Shown piece by piece: positions 22,963 through 32,112 of a stretch of DNA of 64,000 nt. The stretch lies in contig CBDIHP010000033.1 in NCBI GenBank assembly GCA_965279195.1, positions 1 through 64,000 on the forward strand, written 5' to 3'. The position numbers and the translations under genes were made by a program. Under the pieces are notes generated by a model. The model was not told the origin of the DNA. It saw only the letters and a program-made list of their open reading frames with translations, and did no database searches. Numbering within the stretch: position 1 is the stretch's first letter; each line of letters opens with the position of its first letter. Source of the stretch: CBDIHP01 sp965279195 (GTDB taxonomy: Bacteria; Planctomycetota; Planctomycetia; Isosphaerales; Isosphaeraceae).

Positions 22963-24303
22963 ATGACGCCGATTTCGCGCGGGAGCAACGCGGGGGATGG
23001 CTCGCCCATCCCCCTCCTGGTCGATCACATCTTCCGGCGCGAATCGGCGAAGATGGTCTCCGGCCTGAGCCGCGTCTTCGGGCTGGAGAACCTGGACCTG
23101 GTCGAGGACGTCGTGCAGGACGCGCTCGTCCAGGCCCTCCGGTCCTGGCCATTCTCGGGGATCCCCGAGAATCCCGGGGCCTGGTTGACCCAGGTCGCCC
23201 GAAACCGGGCGAAGGATCTTCTGAGGCGGCGGTCCGTCTTTCGTCGCAAGGCCGCCGAACTGGCCCCGACGGACGAGGCCGTGCCCGAATCCGCCGTCGA
23301 CCGGCTCGACCTCGACGACCCGCTGGGCGACGAGACCCTGGCGATGATCTTCGCGTGCTGTCACCCGTCGCTCGCGATGGACAGCCGGGTCGCACTGACG
23401 TTGAAGACCGTCTGCGGCTTCGGCGTCTCCGAGATCGCCCGCGCGTTCCTCGCGAACGAACCCGCCGTGGCGCAGCGACTCGTCCGGGCGAAGTCCCAGC
23501 TCAGGGACCAGGGTGTTTCGCTGGAAATCCCGGCCCTCGCCGAACTCCCCCGGCATCTCGACGCCGTCCTTTCAGTGATCTACCTGCTCTTCAACGAAGG
23601 CTACGCGGCCCATCGCGGGGACGACCTCATCCGTCGCGACCTCTGCGACGAGGCCATCCGGCTCGGCCGGCTGGTCGCGAGCCGCGACGCCACCGCGACG
23701 CCGGCCGCCCATGCCCTCCTGGCCCTGATGCTCTTCCACGCGTCCCGGCTCACTGCCCGGGTCGATGTCGAGGGGGATCTGGTCCTCCTTTCGGATCAGG
23801 ACCGCGCGAAGTGGGATGTAAGTCTCATACACGAAGCGATGTTCCACGTGGAACGCTGTTCGGAGGGCGACCAGCTTTCCGAGTACCATCTCCAGGCCGG
23901 GATCGCCGTCATCCACGCCGTCGCGCCTGATGATGCGTCTACCGATTGGTCGCGGTTGGTGGAACTGTACGACCTCCTCCTCGACATTCGCCCTTCGCCG
24001 ATCTCGGCGCTGAACCGGGCGGTCGCCCTGGCGCGGGTGCAAGGGCCGCGGGCGGGGCTGGACGCCATCGACGATCTCGCCAGGGACGGCGACCTCGACA
24101 CCTACTACCTGCTCCATGCCACTCGGGCCGACCTCCAGGCCCGCATGGGTAACCAGACCGAGGCGGCGTCGTCCTACCGCAGGGCGCTGGATTGCGACTG
24201 TTCGGAGCCCGAGCGACGTTTCCTCCGGACGCGTCTGGAGCGGCTCGCCGAGGGGGCGGCCACATCACTGGTTGACGCCGGGAAACGCCAGGGCCTACGA
24301 TAG
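22963..24303 (+). CDS. ECF42-type RNA polymerase sigma factor with TPR-like C-terminal domain
   Basis: This 446-residue sigma factor has region 2 (GLENLDLVEDVVQDALVQAL and WLTQVARNRAKDLLRRR, residues about 35-90) and region 4 (TLKTVCGFGVSEIARAFLAN, AVAQRLVRAK). It then continues for about 240 residues in an alpha-helical domain carrying the ECF42 hallmark AVLSVIYLLFNEGYAA and repeats such as LNRAVALARVQGPRAGL and YYLLHATRADLQARMGNQTEAASSYRRAL. No anti-sigma factor is known for this group; the C-terminal domain is needed for activity in studied members. GGAGG lies 4 bases before the ATG, and the DGPF partner gene is directly upstream. Confidence 0.9.
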   Translation: MTPISRGSNAGDGSPIPLLVDHIFRRESAKMVSGLSRVFGLENLDLVEDVVQDALVQALRSWPFSGIPENPGAWLTQVARNRAKDLLRRRSVFRRKAAELAPTDEAVPESAVDRLDLDDPLGDETLAMIFACCHPSLAMDSRVALTLKTVCGFGVSEIARAFLANEPAVAQRLVRAKSQLRDQGVSLEIPALAELPRHLDAVLSVIYLLFNEGYAAHRGDDLIRRDLCDEAIRLGRLVASRDATATPAAHALLALMLFHASRLTARVDVEGDLVLLSDQDRAKWDVSLIHEAMFHVERCSEGDQLSEYHLQAGIAVIHAVAPDDASTDWSRLVELYDLLLDIRPSPISALNRAVALARVQGPRAGLDAIDDLARDGDLDTYYLLHATRADLQARMGNQTEAASSYRRALDCDCSEPERRFLRTRLERLAEGAATSLVDAGKRQGLR

Positions 24304-24367
24304 CCGCTCTAAACCGTTCGGAGGCGTTGCCTTGCGGCGCGCCAGCATGTTTCGAGGACTCGACGCG

Positions 24368-24688
24368 ATGGTGTCAAGTTTCGTGGTCCAGGTGGCCCTG
24401 GGGATCTACGCGGTCTTGCTGGCGGTGGGGGGATTGATCGGGTTCCTCAAGGCCGGCAGCAAGCCATCGCTGATCGCGGGCCTGGCGAGCGGGGCCCTCG
24501 GTGCGCTGGCGGCGGTGCTCGTCGGGAGCAGCCCGGTCGGCGCGTATCTCGGCCTGGCGCTTGCCATTGCGATGGGCGTGCTGTTCGGGAAGCGGTTCGC
24601 CAAGGGCCGCAAGTTCATGCCCGCCGGGCTGCTGGCCGTCCTGAGCGTGGTGATGCTGATCCTGATCCTCGCCCACCTGTTCGCCTGA
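24368..24688 (+). CDS. TMEM14-family membrane protein
   Basis: This 106-residue protein has four membrane helices rich in Gly and Ala and the family-like pattern VGGLIGFLKAGSKPSLIAGLASG between helices 1 and 2, then GVLFGKRFAKGRKFMPAGLLAVLS. TMEM14 proteins are found in mitochondria, plastids and bacteria; their transport substrates in bacteria are not established. The start at 24368 places a CGAGGA about 10 bases upstream; an ATG at 24347 would add seven residues. It stands alone between the sigma factor gene and the DUF1549 gene. Confidence 0.75.
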   Translation: MVSSFVVQVALGIYAVLLAVGGLIGFLKAGSKPSLIAGLASGALGALAAVLVGSSPVGAYLGLALAIAMGVLFGKRFAKGRKFMPAGLLAVLSVVMLILILAHLFA

Positions 24689-24889
24689 ACCGGGTCGGGA
24701 CGTTCTCTCGAATTCCGGCCGCGATTCGAAACCGCCGTCCTCCGCGGGGGTTCAGTGGGGTATTGGACCCGCGTGGTCGCGGCCCTCGTGACGAGGCGTC
24801 GCCACGCGGGTCATTCCCGGGAATCTCCTGGCCGATCGGGTCGCGACGACCCTCGGCCTCGCGGACGGAACGAAAGGACGGTCGCGATC

Positions 24890-26866
24890 ATGGCGAAGGT
24901 TCTCCCCGACTGGTTCCGACTCCGAGGTCGGCGCCCCCTGGCCGCCCTGGCGACGACGGCCACGATCCTCCTGGTGCCGGCGCTGTCCCTGGCGTTCGAC
25001 GACGACGCCAAGCCGAAAGGCAAGGCCAAGGCCGAGGTCACCGAGGCCAAGGTGAAGCCCAAGAAGGCCGCCAAGGCGAAGGCCAAGCAGGAGGCCGAGG
25101 AGAAGGCGGCGTCCGGGATGTCGCCCGAGGAACTCGCCAGGACCCGCGAACTCGCCGTCGCCGTCCGCGACCTCTCGCTCGCCCTGGCGAAGAGTAACGC
25201 CGCCGAGCGTTCCAAGCCCGCCGAGCCGATGCCGAGCCGGCCGGGCAAGTCGGTCACGCCCCCGTCGATCGACTCGGCCGCGCTCGACGCAATGCTCGAC
25301 AAGGGCCTCGTCGCCGCCAAGACGGTCGTCTCGCCCCAGACGACCGACGAGGAATTCGTCCGCCGGGCCTACCTCGACCTCACGGGCAAGCTCCCGACGA
25401 TCGAGGAAGTCCGCACCTTCGCGATCTCGAAGGAGAAGGACCGCCGGGCGAAGCTCATCGACAAGCTCCTCTCCAGCCCGGCCTACGCCGATAACTGGGC
25501 CCGATACTGGCGTGACGTCGTCTTCTACCGCGCCCCGAACGCCAACCCCCGGCTGGTCGGCTACCCGCTCCTCGAAGACTGGCTCGCCGAGCAGTTCGCC
25601 AAGAATCGCCCCTGGGACGAGATCGCGACTGAGGTCATCACCGCGACCGGGTCGAACGTGGAGAACGGCGCGACCGCCTTCACGGTCGCGCAGGAAGCCC
25701 AGCCGGTCGAACTCGCGGGCGAGGTCTCGCGGATCTTCATGGGCGTGCAGATCCACTGCGCCCAGTGCCACGACCACCCCAGCGACATCTGGAAGCGTCA
25801 GCAGTTCCACGAGTTCGCCGCGTTCTTCTCGGGGATCCAGTCTCGCCGGAACGGCCAGACCCAGCCGCCGACGTTCACCGTCCGGAACCTCCCGAACGCC
25901 CCGCGCTATGCGATGCCCGACCTGAAGGATCCGCAGAAGTCGATCCCGATCACCCCGAAGTTCTTCCTGGGCGACGCCAAGCCGGTGCCGACCAGCCTGA
26001 AGGCCGAGCAGCGCCGAACCCTGGTGGCGTCGTACATCACCGGCCAGGACAACCCCTGGTTCGCCAAGGCGTTCGTGAATCGGGCGTGGTACGCCCTGAT
26101 GGGCGAGACCTTCTACAACCCGATCGACGACCTCGGCCCGACGCGGACGGCGAACTCACCCGAGGTGATTGAGGCGCTGGCGAGCCAGTGGCAGCAGGGC
26201 GGCTACGACATCAAGTGGCTGTTCCGCACGATCATGAACACGAAGGCGTATCAACGGGAGTCGCGTTCGACGAACACCCAGTCGGGCCGGACGCCGTTCG
26301 CCTCGAACTGCCCCAGCCGGCTCCGCTCGGATCAGATCTTCGACGCCCTGGCCCACGCCCTGGACCTGTCGCCCGAGAACATGGTCCCCAACCGCGCCGC
26401 CCGCCGCATGGCCGCCGCCAAGGGGGCCAAGGCGCAGGCCGAGGCCGCCAAGGCCGACAAGGCGGATGAGAAGTCCGCGGGCAAGGCCGACGCGGTGTTC
26501 CGCAAGAACGCCCTCCGCAACGGCCCGAGGTTCCAGTTCAACTCGACCTTCGGCGTCGATCCGTCGGTCTCCCACGACGACGTGATGGGGACGATCCCCC
26601 AGGCGCTGTTCATGATGAACAGCCCGATCATCAACCGCTCGGTCCAGGCCAACCCCAGCACGATGCTCGGCGAGCTGCTCATGAGCACCCCCGACAACCG
26701 CGCCGCCCTCGACGCCCTGTACCTGAAGGTCCTCGCCCGCCGGCCGAACGCGAAGGAAGTGGTCGTCTGCGGCAAGTACCTGGAAGGCGTCCCCAACCGC
26801 CGCGAGGCCTTCGAGGACATCCTCTGGAGCCTCATCAACTCCACCGAATTCATCAGCCGCCGTTAA
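24890..26866 (+). CDS. DUF1549/DUF1553 domain-containing secreted protein
   Basis: This 658-residue protein belongs to the large planctomycete family with paired DUF1549 and DUF1553 domains, usually encoded with a DUF1501 protein. A signal peptide (LAALATTATILLVPALSLAF) is followed by a Lys/Ala-rich linker and a helical stretch (about residues 35-110). DUF1549 spans roughly 115-330 and includes the cytochrome-like site CAQCHDHP. DUF1553 follows, with NPWFAKAFVNRAWYALMG, DLGPTR and a second Ala/Lys-rich insert near residues 505-530. The role is thought to be in extracellular polysaccharide or sulfated-glycan use, but no activity is proven. AGGA lies 10 bases upstream of the ATG. Confidence 0.88.
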   Translation: MAKVLPDWFRLRGRRPLAALATTATILLVPALSLAFDDDAKPKGKAKAEVTEAKVKPKKAAKAKAKQEAEEKAASGMSPEELARTRELAVAVRDLSLALAKSNAAERSKPAEPMPSRPGKSVTPPSIDSAALDAMLDKGLVAAKTVVSPQTTDEEFVRRAYLDLTGKLPTIEEVRTFAISKEKDRRAKLIDKLLSSPAYADNWARYWRDVVFYRAPNANPRLVGYPLLEDWLAEQFAKNRPWDEIATEVITATGSNVENGATAFTVAQEAQPVELAGEVSRIFMGVQIHCAQCHDHPSDIWKRQQFHEFAAFFSGIQSRRNGQTQPPTFTVRNLPNAPRYAMPDLKDPQKSIPITPKFFLGDAKPVPTSLKAEQRRTLVASYITGQDNPWFAKAFVNRAWYALMGETFYNPIDDLGPTRTANSPEVIEALASQWQQGGYDIKWLFRTIMNTKAYQRESRSTNTQSGRTPFASNCPSRLRSDQIFDALAHALDLSPENMVPNRAARRMAAAKGAKAQAEAAKADKADEKSAGKADAVFRKNALRNGPRFQFNSTFGVDPSVSHDDVMGTIPQALFMMNSPIINRSVQANPSTMLGELLMSTPDNRAALDALYLKVLARRPNAKEVVVCGKYLEGVPNRREAFEDILWSLINSTEFISRR

Positions 26867-26880
26867 TCAACAGAGGAATT

Positions 26881-26975
26881 GAACCACAGGGACACAGAGG
26901 ACACGGAGAAGAGATCGAGGATTCATCGGATCGAAATCTCACGTTGTCTCCGTGTCCTCTGCGTCCCTGTGGTTC
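26881..26975. repeat. family E hairpin element between the DUF1549 and DUF1501 genes
   Basis: GAACCACAGGGACACAGAGG from 26881 is mirrored by CTCTGCGTCCCTGTGGTTC to 26975, arms of about 29 bases with one or two mismatches. The GACACAGAGGACACGGAGAA wording is a widespread bacterial intergenic repeat type. It sits inside a probable two-gene operon, so it could attenuate or stabilise the downstream message. Confidence 0.7.
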
Positions 26976-27017
26976 AACCTCCCCCTCCCACACACACCCA
27001 ATCCGGATAGGTGTTCC

Positions 27018-28325
27018 ATGTTCGAGAAGAGCATCCTGAAGGTGGCGATGAACGGCGAGGGCGTGCTGGGCCGGCGAGGGTTCCTCCGCACGGTGGGCCT
27101 GGGCGCGGCGGGGCTCGCGTCGGTGAGTTTCACCGACATGATGGCCCTCCAGGCCGACGAACTCCGCAAGAAGCAGATGGCCTGCATCCTCCTCTGGATG
27201 CAGGGCGGCCCCAGCCAGATGGACACGTTCGACCCCAAGCCGAGTACCGAGAACGGCGGCACGATCAAGGCGATCGACACGGCCGTCCCCGGCATCCAGA
27301 TCGCCCAGCACTGGCCGAAGGTCGCCCAGTCGATGAAGGACATCGCCATCATCCGGTCGATGTCCAACAAGGAAGGCAACCACCAGCGGGCGACCTACCA
27401 GCTCCACACCGGCTACGCCCCCTCGGGCACGGTCAAGCATCCGGCCTTCGGCAGCGTCGCCGCCGCCGAGCTGGGCGATCCCAAGTTCGACCTGCCGCAC
27501 ATCGTCAGCATCGGCAACGGCCCGACGGTCGGCGCGGGCATGCTCGGCGTGAAGTACGAGCCGTTCCTGGTCAACAACCCCGAGCAGCCGCCGGCCAACA
27601 CCGTCCTGGGCTCGAACCCCCAGCGCTTCGGGCGCCGGATGAATCTACTCCATAGCCTGGAGGTCGCCGGCTTCGGCAACTCCGGCGGGCTGGACCGGGT
27701 GAAGGAGCACCACGAGATCTACAAGCAGACCGCCGGGATGGTGCTCTCGCCCCGGATGAAGGCGTTCGACCTCTCCGGCGAGGACGCGAAGACCCGCGAA
27801 CTCTACGGCAAGTCGACGTTCGGCCAGGGCTGCCTGCTGGCCCGTCGCCTGGTGCAGACCGGCGTCACCTTCGTCGAGGTCCGCTCGAACGGCTGGGACA
27901 TGCACGACGACCTCGACAACCGCATGGCCAAGCTCGGGGGCGAGGTCGACTCCGGCTTCGCGGGGCTCATCACCGACCTCAAGCGCCTGGGGATGCTCGA
28001 CCGCACCCTGGTCGTCTGGATGGGCGAGTTCGGCCGCACGCCGAAGATCAACCCCAAGGCCGGCCGCGACCACTTCCCCAAGGTCTTCAACGTCGCCCTG
28101 GCCGGCGGCGGGATCAAGGGAGGCCAGGTCATCGGGACGTCGAGCTCGACCGGGACCGAGGTCAAGGACAACCCCGTCGCGGTCAACGACCTGCTCGCCA
28201 GCCTCTGCAAGTCGCTCAAGATCGACCCGGCCAAGGAGAACATGAGCCCGATCGGCCGGCCGATCAAGATCGTCGACGGCGGCAAGCCCGTCGATCAGCT
28301 CTTCGGCTCGACCAAGCTCGGTTGA
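27018..28325 (+). CDS. DUF1501 domain protein, Tat-exported
   Basis: This 435-residue protein is the standard partner of DUF1549/DUF1553 proteins and belongs to the alkaline-phosphatase-like (sulfatase-related) fold. It has a twin-arginine signal (LGRRGFLRTVGLGAAGLAS, Arg19-Arg20). Metal-site-like motifs are present: LLWMQGGPSQMDTFDPKP near residue 57, NGWDMHDDLDNRM in the middle, and WMGEFGRTPKINPKAGRDHFP followed by GGGIKGGQVIG. No catalytic formylglycine Cys/Ser motif of sulfatases (C/S-x-P-x-R) is seen. Activity is unknown. It is downstream of its partner across a family E hairpin. Confidence 0.9.
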   Translation: MFEKSILKVAMNGEGVLGRRGFLRTVGLGAAGLASVSFTDMMALQADELRKKQMACILLWMQGGPSQMDTFDPKPSTENGGTIKAIDTAVPGIQIAQHWPKVAQSMKDIAIIRSMSNKEGNHQRATYQLHTGYAPSGTVKHPAFGSVAAAELGDPKFDLPHIVSIGNGPTVGAGMLGVKYEPFLVNNPEQPPANTVLGSNPQRFGRRMNLLHSLEVAGFGNSGGLDRVKEHHEIYKQTAGMVLSPRMKAFDLSGEDAKTRELYGKSTFGQGCLLARRLVQTGVTFVEVRSNGWDMHDDLDNRMAKLGGEVDSGFAGLITDLKRLGMLDRTLVVWMGEFGRTPKINPKAGRDHFPKVFNVALAGGGIKGGQVIGTSSSTGTEVKDNPVAVNDLLASLCKSLKIDPAKENMSPIGRPIKIVDGGKPVDQLFGSTKLG

Positions 28326-28365
28326 GCCCACGAATATCGTCGGCGACCACCTTTGGGCCGATGAG

Positions 28366-28420
28366 CGAAGGTCGGCGATCGGGCCGCGCGGCGGCTTGAC
28401 CGCCGACCTTCGTGTTCTTT
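28366..28420 (+). terminator. rho-independent-like terminator after the DUF1501 gene
   Basis: CGAAGGTCGGCGATC (28366-28380) pairs with GACCGCCGACCTTCG (28398-28412) with one mismatch and a GC-rich loop, then TGTTCTTT. It closes the DUF1549-DUF1501 unit. Confidence 0.65.
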
Positions 28421-28485
28421 ACGATCCGGCCTTGAATCACGACCACAATTTGGAAACGCGCCATGGATCGGCCGGTCAACCACAC

Positions 28486-28624
28486 AGAGAGCGGAAGCTT
28501 GCTTCCGCTCTTGCCAGGCGGGAGCTTGCTCCCGAGACACCACATTCGATCGCACGCTCTCGCTCCGACCCCGCACGCGGAGCAAGCTCCGCGAGAACTG
28601 AGCGGAAGCAAGCTTCCGCACTCC
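28486..28624. repeat. family B hairpin element at the start of a lipoprotein gene
   Basis: AGCGGAAGCTTGCTTCCGCT on the left is mirrored by the right end that finishes in CGGAAGCAAGCTTCCGCACTCC. Inner stems GGGAGCTTGCTCCC and GCGGAGCAAGCTCCGC are both perfect palindromes. The whole element is open in the frame of the lipoprotein gene that follows, between an ATG at 28463 and the hydrophobic signal core. Confidence 0.72.
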
Positions 28625-29263
28625 ATGTGGAGCGTCGCGCTCTGCTTGCTGATCGGCTGCGGCGAAACCCGCACGCCGACGCCGACCTCGAAGGACATCG
28701 GCCCGCTCACGCTGGAGAAGGCCGGCCCGGCGGGATCGGATGTCGAGCTGACCCCGGGGCAGCCTTTCCCCCGGATCGAGTTCGCCTTCACGGGCGGCCC
28801 GGGGTTCGCCAAGCAGATCGTCGAGGTCACCGGCACGGCCGAATCGAAGAATGCGGGAGCGTTCGTTTATGACACGCTCTTCCGGGCGCAGGATGTCGGG
28901 CGGCTGAGGTTCGACTTGATCCCGAACCCGCCGGACGCCACCGAACCCTCGCAGGCGAAGGTCCGCCTCGGCGCGGAATCCGGCGGCGAGGATTCGGACG
29001 CCTCCTACAACCCCCGCCTCTGGTTCGGGCCCGGTCACGAAACGACCCGGATCCGGGTCAAGATCGCCGAGCATTCGAAGGGCCGGCCGCTGAAGGCCGA
29101 CGAGGAGATCGTGCTCGCCGAGATCGTCGCGACGCCCTCGGACGCGGGCCGGAAGCCGATCGCCCTCACCTGGAAGGTCCAGTTCAGCGGCACACCCTCG
29201 CCGCCGAGGTTGAAGGCCAAACGGGTCGGGTCGCCGCCGGCGGAACGGTCGGCCGGGCCCTGA
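28625..29263 (+). CDS. lipoprotein of unknown function, N-terminus next to a repeat
   Basis: From the ATG at 28625 the protein has 212 residues and starts with a short lipoprotein signal, MWSVALCLLIGC, with Cys12 as the lipidation site. The mature part is beta-rich, with no recognised domain; stretches such as RVRLGAESGGEDSDASYNPRL and RIRVKIAEHSKGRPL suggest a carbohydrate-binding-like sandwich, but this is only an impression. The n-region is unusually short and lacks basic residues. An upstream in-frame ATG at 28463 would add 54 residues encoded mostly by the family B element. No Shine-Dalgarno supports 28625, so the true start is uncertain. Confidence 0.6.
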   Translation: MWSVALCLLIGCGETRTPTPTSKDIGPLTLEKAGPAGSDVELTPGQPFPRIEFAFTGGPGFAKQIVEVTGTAESKNAGAFVYDTLFRAQDVGRLRFDLIPNPPDATEPSQAKVRLGAESGGEDSDASYNPRLWFGPGHETTRIRVKIAEHSKGRPLKADEEIVLAEIVATPSDAGRKPIALTWKVQFSGTPSPPRLKAKRVGSPPAERSAGP

Positions 29264-29279
29264 ACGATCCGACTCGGTC

Positions 29280-30326
29280 CTAGCGGATCGACAGGCTCGC
29301 AATCTTCCCCGCATCGCCGACGGCCCAGCCTTGCGCGTTCCCTTTCGAGAAGGCGAGGGCGTGGAACCCGGCCGGATCGACGGGCGTCCAGGTCTCGCCG
29401 TCGTCCCTGGTGATGTCGGCACCGGTCGGGCCGACCGCGACCCAGGTTCGGCTCCCCTCGCCCGGTACCCACGCGACCGCCGATCGGTATCCCGATGGTC
29501 CATGACCCTTCGGGGAGGTCCAGTTCGCGCCGCCGTCGGTCGTGAGGGCGACGACCGCGGTGCGATCGTCCCCCTTCTGGTAGTCGCCGCCGACGGCAAT
29601 GCCGCGGTCCGGGTCGCGGAATCCGATCGAGAAGATCCCGCGGGAAGCCCGGTCGGCGCGGACGGGCGTCACGGCGACGGCCCAGGTCCGGCCGCGATCG
29701 CGGCTGCGGAAGACCCGGGCCTGACCGGCGCCTCCGGTGGCGAACCAGGCGTGGGAGTCGCCGAGCGTGACCAGGCACGTCCCGCTCGCGGCGAAGGCGC
29801 CTTCCGACGGCCTCGCCTCGGGCATCCCGGTGCGCGGGATCCGGTCCCAGTTCTTGCCTCCGTCGTCGGTGGCGAGGATCGTGAACCGCCCTTCGGTGGG
29901 GTCGCCCAGGGCCAGTCCGCGGTCGGCGTCGAAGAAGGCCAGGGCGTCCAGGAACCCCTTGGGGTGGGCGTTGGTGTGCTGGAGCGTCCACGACCGGCCG
30001 GAGTCGGTCGACTTGTAGATCCGAGATTTCGACGCCTCGCCGCTGGCGAGCAGATAGGCCGTTCCGCCGGGGAAGGCCTCGACGTCGCGGAAGTCGAGCG
30101 TCTCCGCGCCGGCGACCTTGCCGGGCGACCAGGTGCGCCCGGCGTCCTTCGTGCGCACGAACGTGCCGCCGGTGCCGCTGGCCCAGGCGTTCTGCGCATC
30201 GACGACGCAGAGCCCCCGGAAGCGGGCATCCGTCCCGCTGTTCTGGGCCGTATACACCCCGGCGATGGCAAGCGACATCAGCGACACCCCGCCGAGAATT
30301 CGGAGTTGGATCAAGAGAGCGGGCAT
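29280..30326 (-). CDS. Ycf48/BNR-like beta-propeller, exported
   Basis: This 348-residue protein starts with a membrane or signal segment (LLIQLRILGGVSLMSLAIAGVYTAQ) and then carries BNR/Asp-box repeats: TKDAGRTWSPG, STDSGRSWTLQ, TDDGGKNWDRI, RDRGRTWAVAV and TTDGGANWTSP. The opening FRGLCVVDAQNAWASGTGG is characteristic of the Ycf48-like group often labelled photosystem II stability factor or oxidoreductase, which in non-photosynthetic bacteria has unknown function. It is convergent with the lipoprotein gene, with a gap of only 16 bases. Location is probably periplasmic. Confidence 0.8.
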   Translation of the reverse strand: MPALLIQLRILGGVSLMSLAIAGVYTAQNSGTDARFRGLCVVDAQNAWASGTGGTFVRTKDAGRTWSPGKVAGAETLDFRDVEAFPGGTAYLLASGEASKSRIYKSTDSGRSWTLQHTNAHPKGFLDALAFFDADRGLALGDPTEGRFTILATDDGGKNWDRIPRTGMPEARPSEGAFAASGTCLVTLGDSHAWFATGGAGQARVFRSRDRGRTWAVAVTPVRADRASRGIFSIGFRDPDRGIAVGGDYQKGDDRTAVVALTTDGGANWTSPKGHGPSGYRSAVAWVPGEGSRTWVAVGPTGADITRDDGETWTPVDPAGFHALAFSKGNAQGWAVGDAGKIASLSIR

Positions 30327-30479
30327 CGACGGTTCCCCGGTCCGGAATTGTTTGAACAGTTCACCCCGAGGGTATCCGCGTCGTATCCTTGGGTGAAGTC
30401 TCGACTATCTGATAAGCTCTCGCCAATCTCGCGGAGTCCAGCCGGCGGCGAAGCCGGTGACAACGGAGCGGTTCCTTCC

Positions 30480-31379
30480 ATGCCGATGCTCACGGTCTCG
30501 ATCGCCCTCCTCTCGCTCGGGAATCCTTTCCCCAGGCTCGCCCCGGGCAACCACGACAAGACCATCGAGGTCAACGGCCAGGCCCGGACGTACTTCATCC
30601 ACGTCCCGAAGTCCTACGACCCCGAGAAGGCCACGCCGGTCGTCCTGGCGCTTCACCCGTTCGCGACCACCGCCACGATGTTCGAACGCCTCAGCGGCCT
30701 GAGCCGGGCGTCCGAGCGCGAGGGCTTCGTGGTGGTCTATCCCAACGGCACCGGCCGGGGGAACGTACTGGCCTGGAATGACGGGATGATGCCCCTGAAG
30801 AAGGTCGACGATGTGGGGTTCCTGTCGAAAGTGCTGGACGAGGTCGAGACGCAGATCCACGTCGACAAGAGGCGAGTCTACGCGACCGGGATGTCCAACG
30901 GCGCGATGATGTGCTACCGCCTGGCGTCGGAACTCTCGGGCCGGATCGCGGCGGTCGCGGCGGTGGCGGGGACGATGACGGTGCGCCGGATCGAGTCGAA
31001 GCGGCCCGTCCCCATCTTGCATATCCACGGCACGTCGGACACCATCGTGCCCTACGCCGGGGGCAAGCCCCCCGGGCCGATGCCCGTGCGGTTCCGCTCG
31101 GTCGAGGAGTCCGTCCTCGCCTGGGCCAAGTTCAACGGCTGCCCCGAGACGCCCCGCGTCGAGAAGCTGCCCGACGCCGTGACCGACGGCACGCAGGTGC
31201 TCCGGCGCGTCTACGGGCCCGGCAAGGGCGGGGCGGAGGTCGTGCTGTACATCGTCGAGGGGGGCGGCCACACCTGGCCGGGCAGGCCGATCCCCGTCCC
31301 ATTGATGGGCAAGGCCACCCGCGACGTCTCGGGCGATGTCCTGATCTGCGACTTCTTCCGCAAGCATTCGCTCAATTGA
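30480..31379 (+). CDS. PHB depolymerase/feruloyl-esterase-like hydrolase (LpqC type)
   Basis: This 299-residue alpha/beta hydrolase belongs to the poly(3-hydroxybutyrate) depolymerase/LpqC esterase family. The fold begins with DKTIEVNGQARTYFIHVPKSYDPEK, the oxyanion region is PVVLALHPF, the nucleophile is Ser139 in GMSNG, the acid is probably the Asp of HIHGTSDTIVPY, and the His is in GGGHTWPG. Substrates may be acetylated or feruloylated polysaccharides or polyesters. The N-terminus is weakly hydrophobic (MLTVSIALLSLGNPF) and may be a poor signal peptide. The SGNH hydrolase gene follows after 25 bases, so co-transcription is likely. Confidence 0.85.
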   Translation: MPMLTVSIALLSLGNPFPRLAPGNHDKTIEVNGQARTYFIHVPKSYDPEKATPVVLALHPFATTATMFERLSGLSRASEREGFVVVYPNGTGRGNVLAWNDGMMPLKKVDDVGFLSKVLDEVETQIHVDKRRVYATGMSNGAMMCYRLASELSGRIAAVAAVAGTMTVRRIESKRPVPILHIHGTSDTIVPYAGGKPPGPMPVRFRSVEESVLAWAKFNGCPETPRVEKLPDAVTDGTQVLRRVYGPGKGGAEVVLYIVEGGGHTWPGRPIPVPLMGKATRDVSGDVLICDFFRKHSLN

Positions 31380-31404
31380 GAAACAGCACCGACGAGGCCC
31401 CGAG

Positions 31405-32112
31405 ATGACGGCGCGACGAATCTGGCTGGCGGCATTCCTGGTCCTCGTCGGTACGAATGCGGTTCGGGCCCAGGGGACGCCGACGACCATCGTCGTCCTC
31501 GGCGACTCGATCACCAAGGCCGTCCGTCCGGGCGTGACCGCCGAGCAGACCTTCGGCGCGATCCTCGAAGCCAAGCTCAAGGCCGAGGGCAAGTCGGTCC
31601 GCGTCCTGAACAAGGGCATCGGCGGCGAGCGGACCGACCAGGCCCTCGCCCGGCTCGACGCGACGGTCCTGAACGAGAAGCCGGTCGTCGTCACCATCAT
31701 GTACGGCAGCAACGACAGCTACGTCGACAAGGGGAAGGCGGCCAGCCGGATCACCCGCGAGCAGTACCGGGCGAACCTCGTCGAGTTGATCAAGCGGTTC
31801 CGGAAGATCGGGGCCACACCGATCCTGATGACTCCGACCTGCACCGCCGAGAACGCCGGCAAGAACGGCCTGGGCGAATCGCCGAACATCCGGCTTGAGG
31901 ACTTCGTCAAGGCTTGCCGCGAGGTGGCGAAGGCCGAGAATGTCCGGCTGGTCGACCACTTCGACCTCTGGACAGCCGCCGCGAAGAAGCGGGGGAAGCT
32001 CGCCGACCGGATGACCGACGGAGTGCATCCGAATCCCGAAGGTCAGGCCATCCTCGCCGACGCGATCCTGCCCGCCGTGCGCGACGCGCTGGCGAAAGGC
32101 GAGGTGCGCTGA
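31405..32112 (+). CDS. SGNH/GDSL hydrolase, exported
   Basis: This 235-residue esterase-like enzyme has all four SGNH blocks: GDSI (Ser35), the Gly in GIGGERTD, the Asn in MYGSNDS and the Asp/His pair in DGVHPN. A signal peptide (IWLAAFLVLVGTNAVRAQ) directs it outside. Such enzymes remove acetyl groups from sugars or act as lysophospholipases; the neighbours (an esterase and a sugar isomerase) fit carbohydrate de-esterification. Its stop overlaps the ATG of the following gene by one base (TGATG). Confidence 0.87.
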   Translation: MTARRIWLAAFLVLVGTNAVRAQGTPTTIVVLGDSITKAVRPGVTAEQTFGAILEAKLKAEGKSVRVLNKGIGGERTDQALARLDATVLNEKPVVVTIMYGSNDSYVDKGKAASRITREQYRANLVELIKRFRKIGATPILMTPTCTAENAGKNGLGESPNIRLEDFVKACREVAKAENVRLVDHFDLWTAAAKKRGKLADRMTDGVHPNPEGQAILADAILPAVRDALAKGEVR

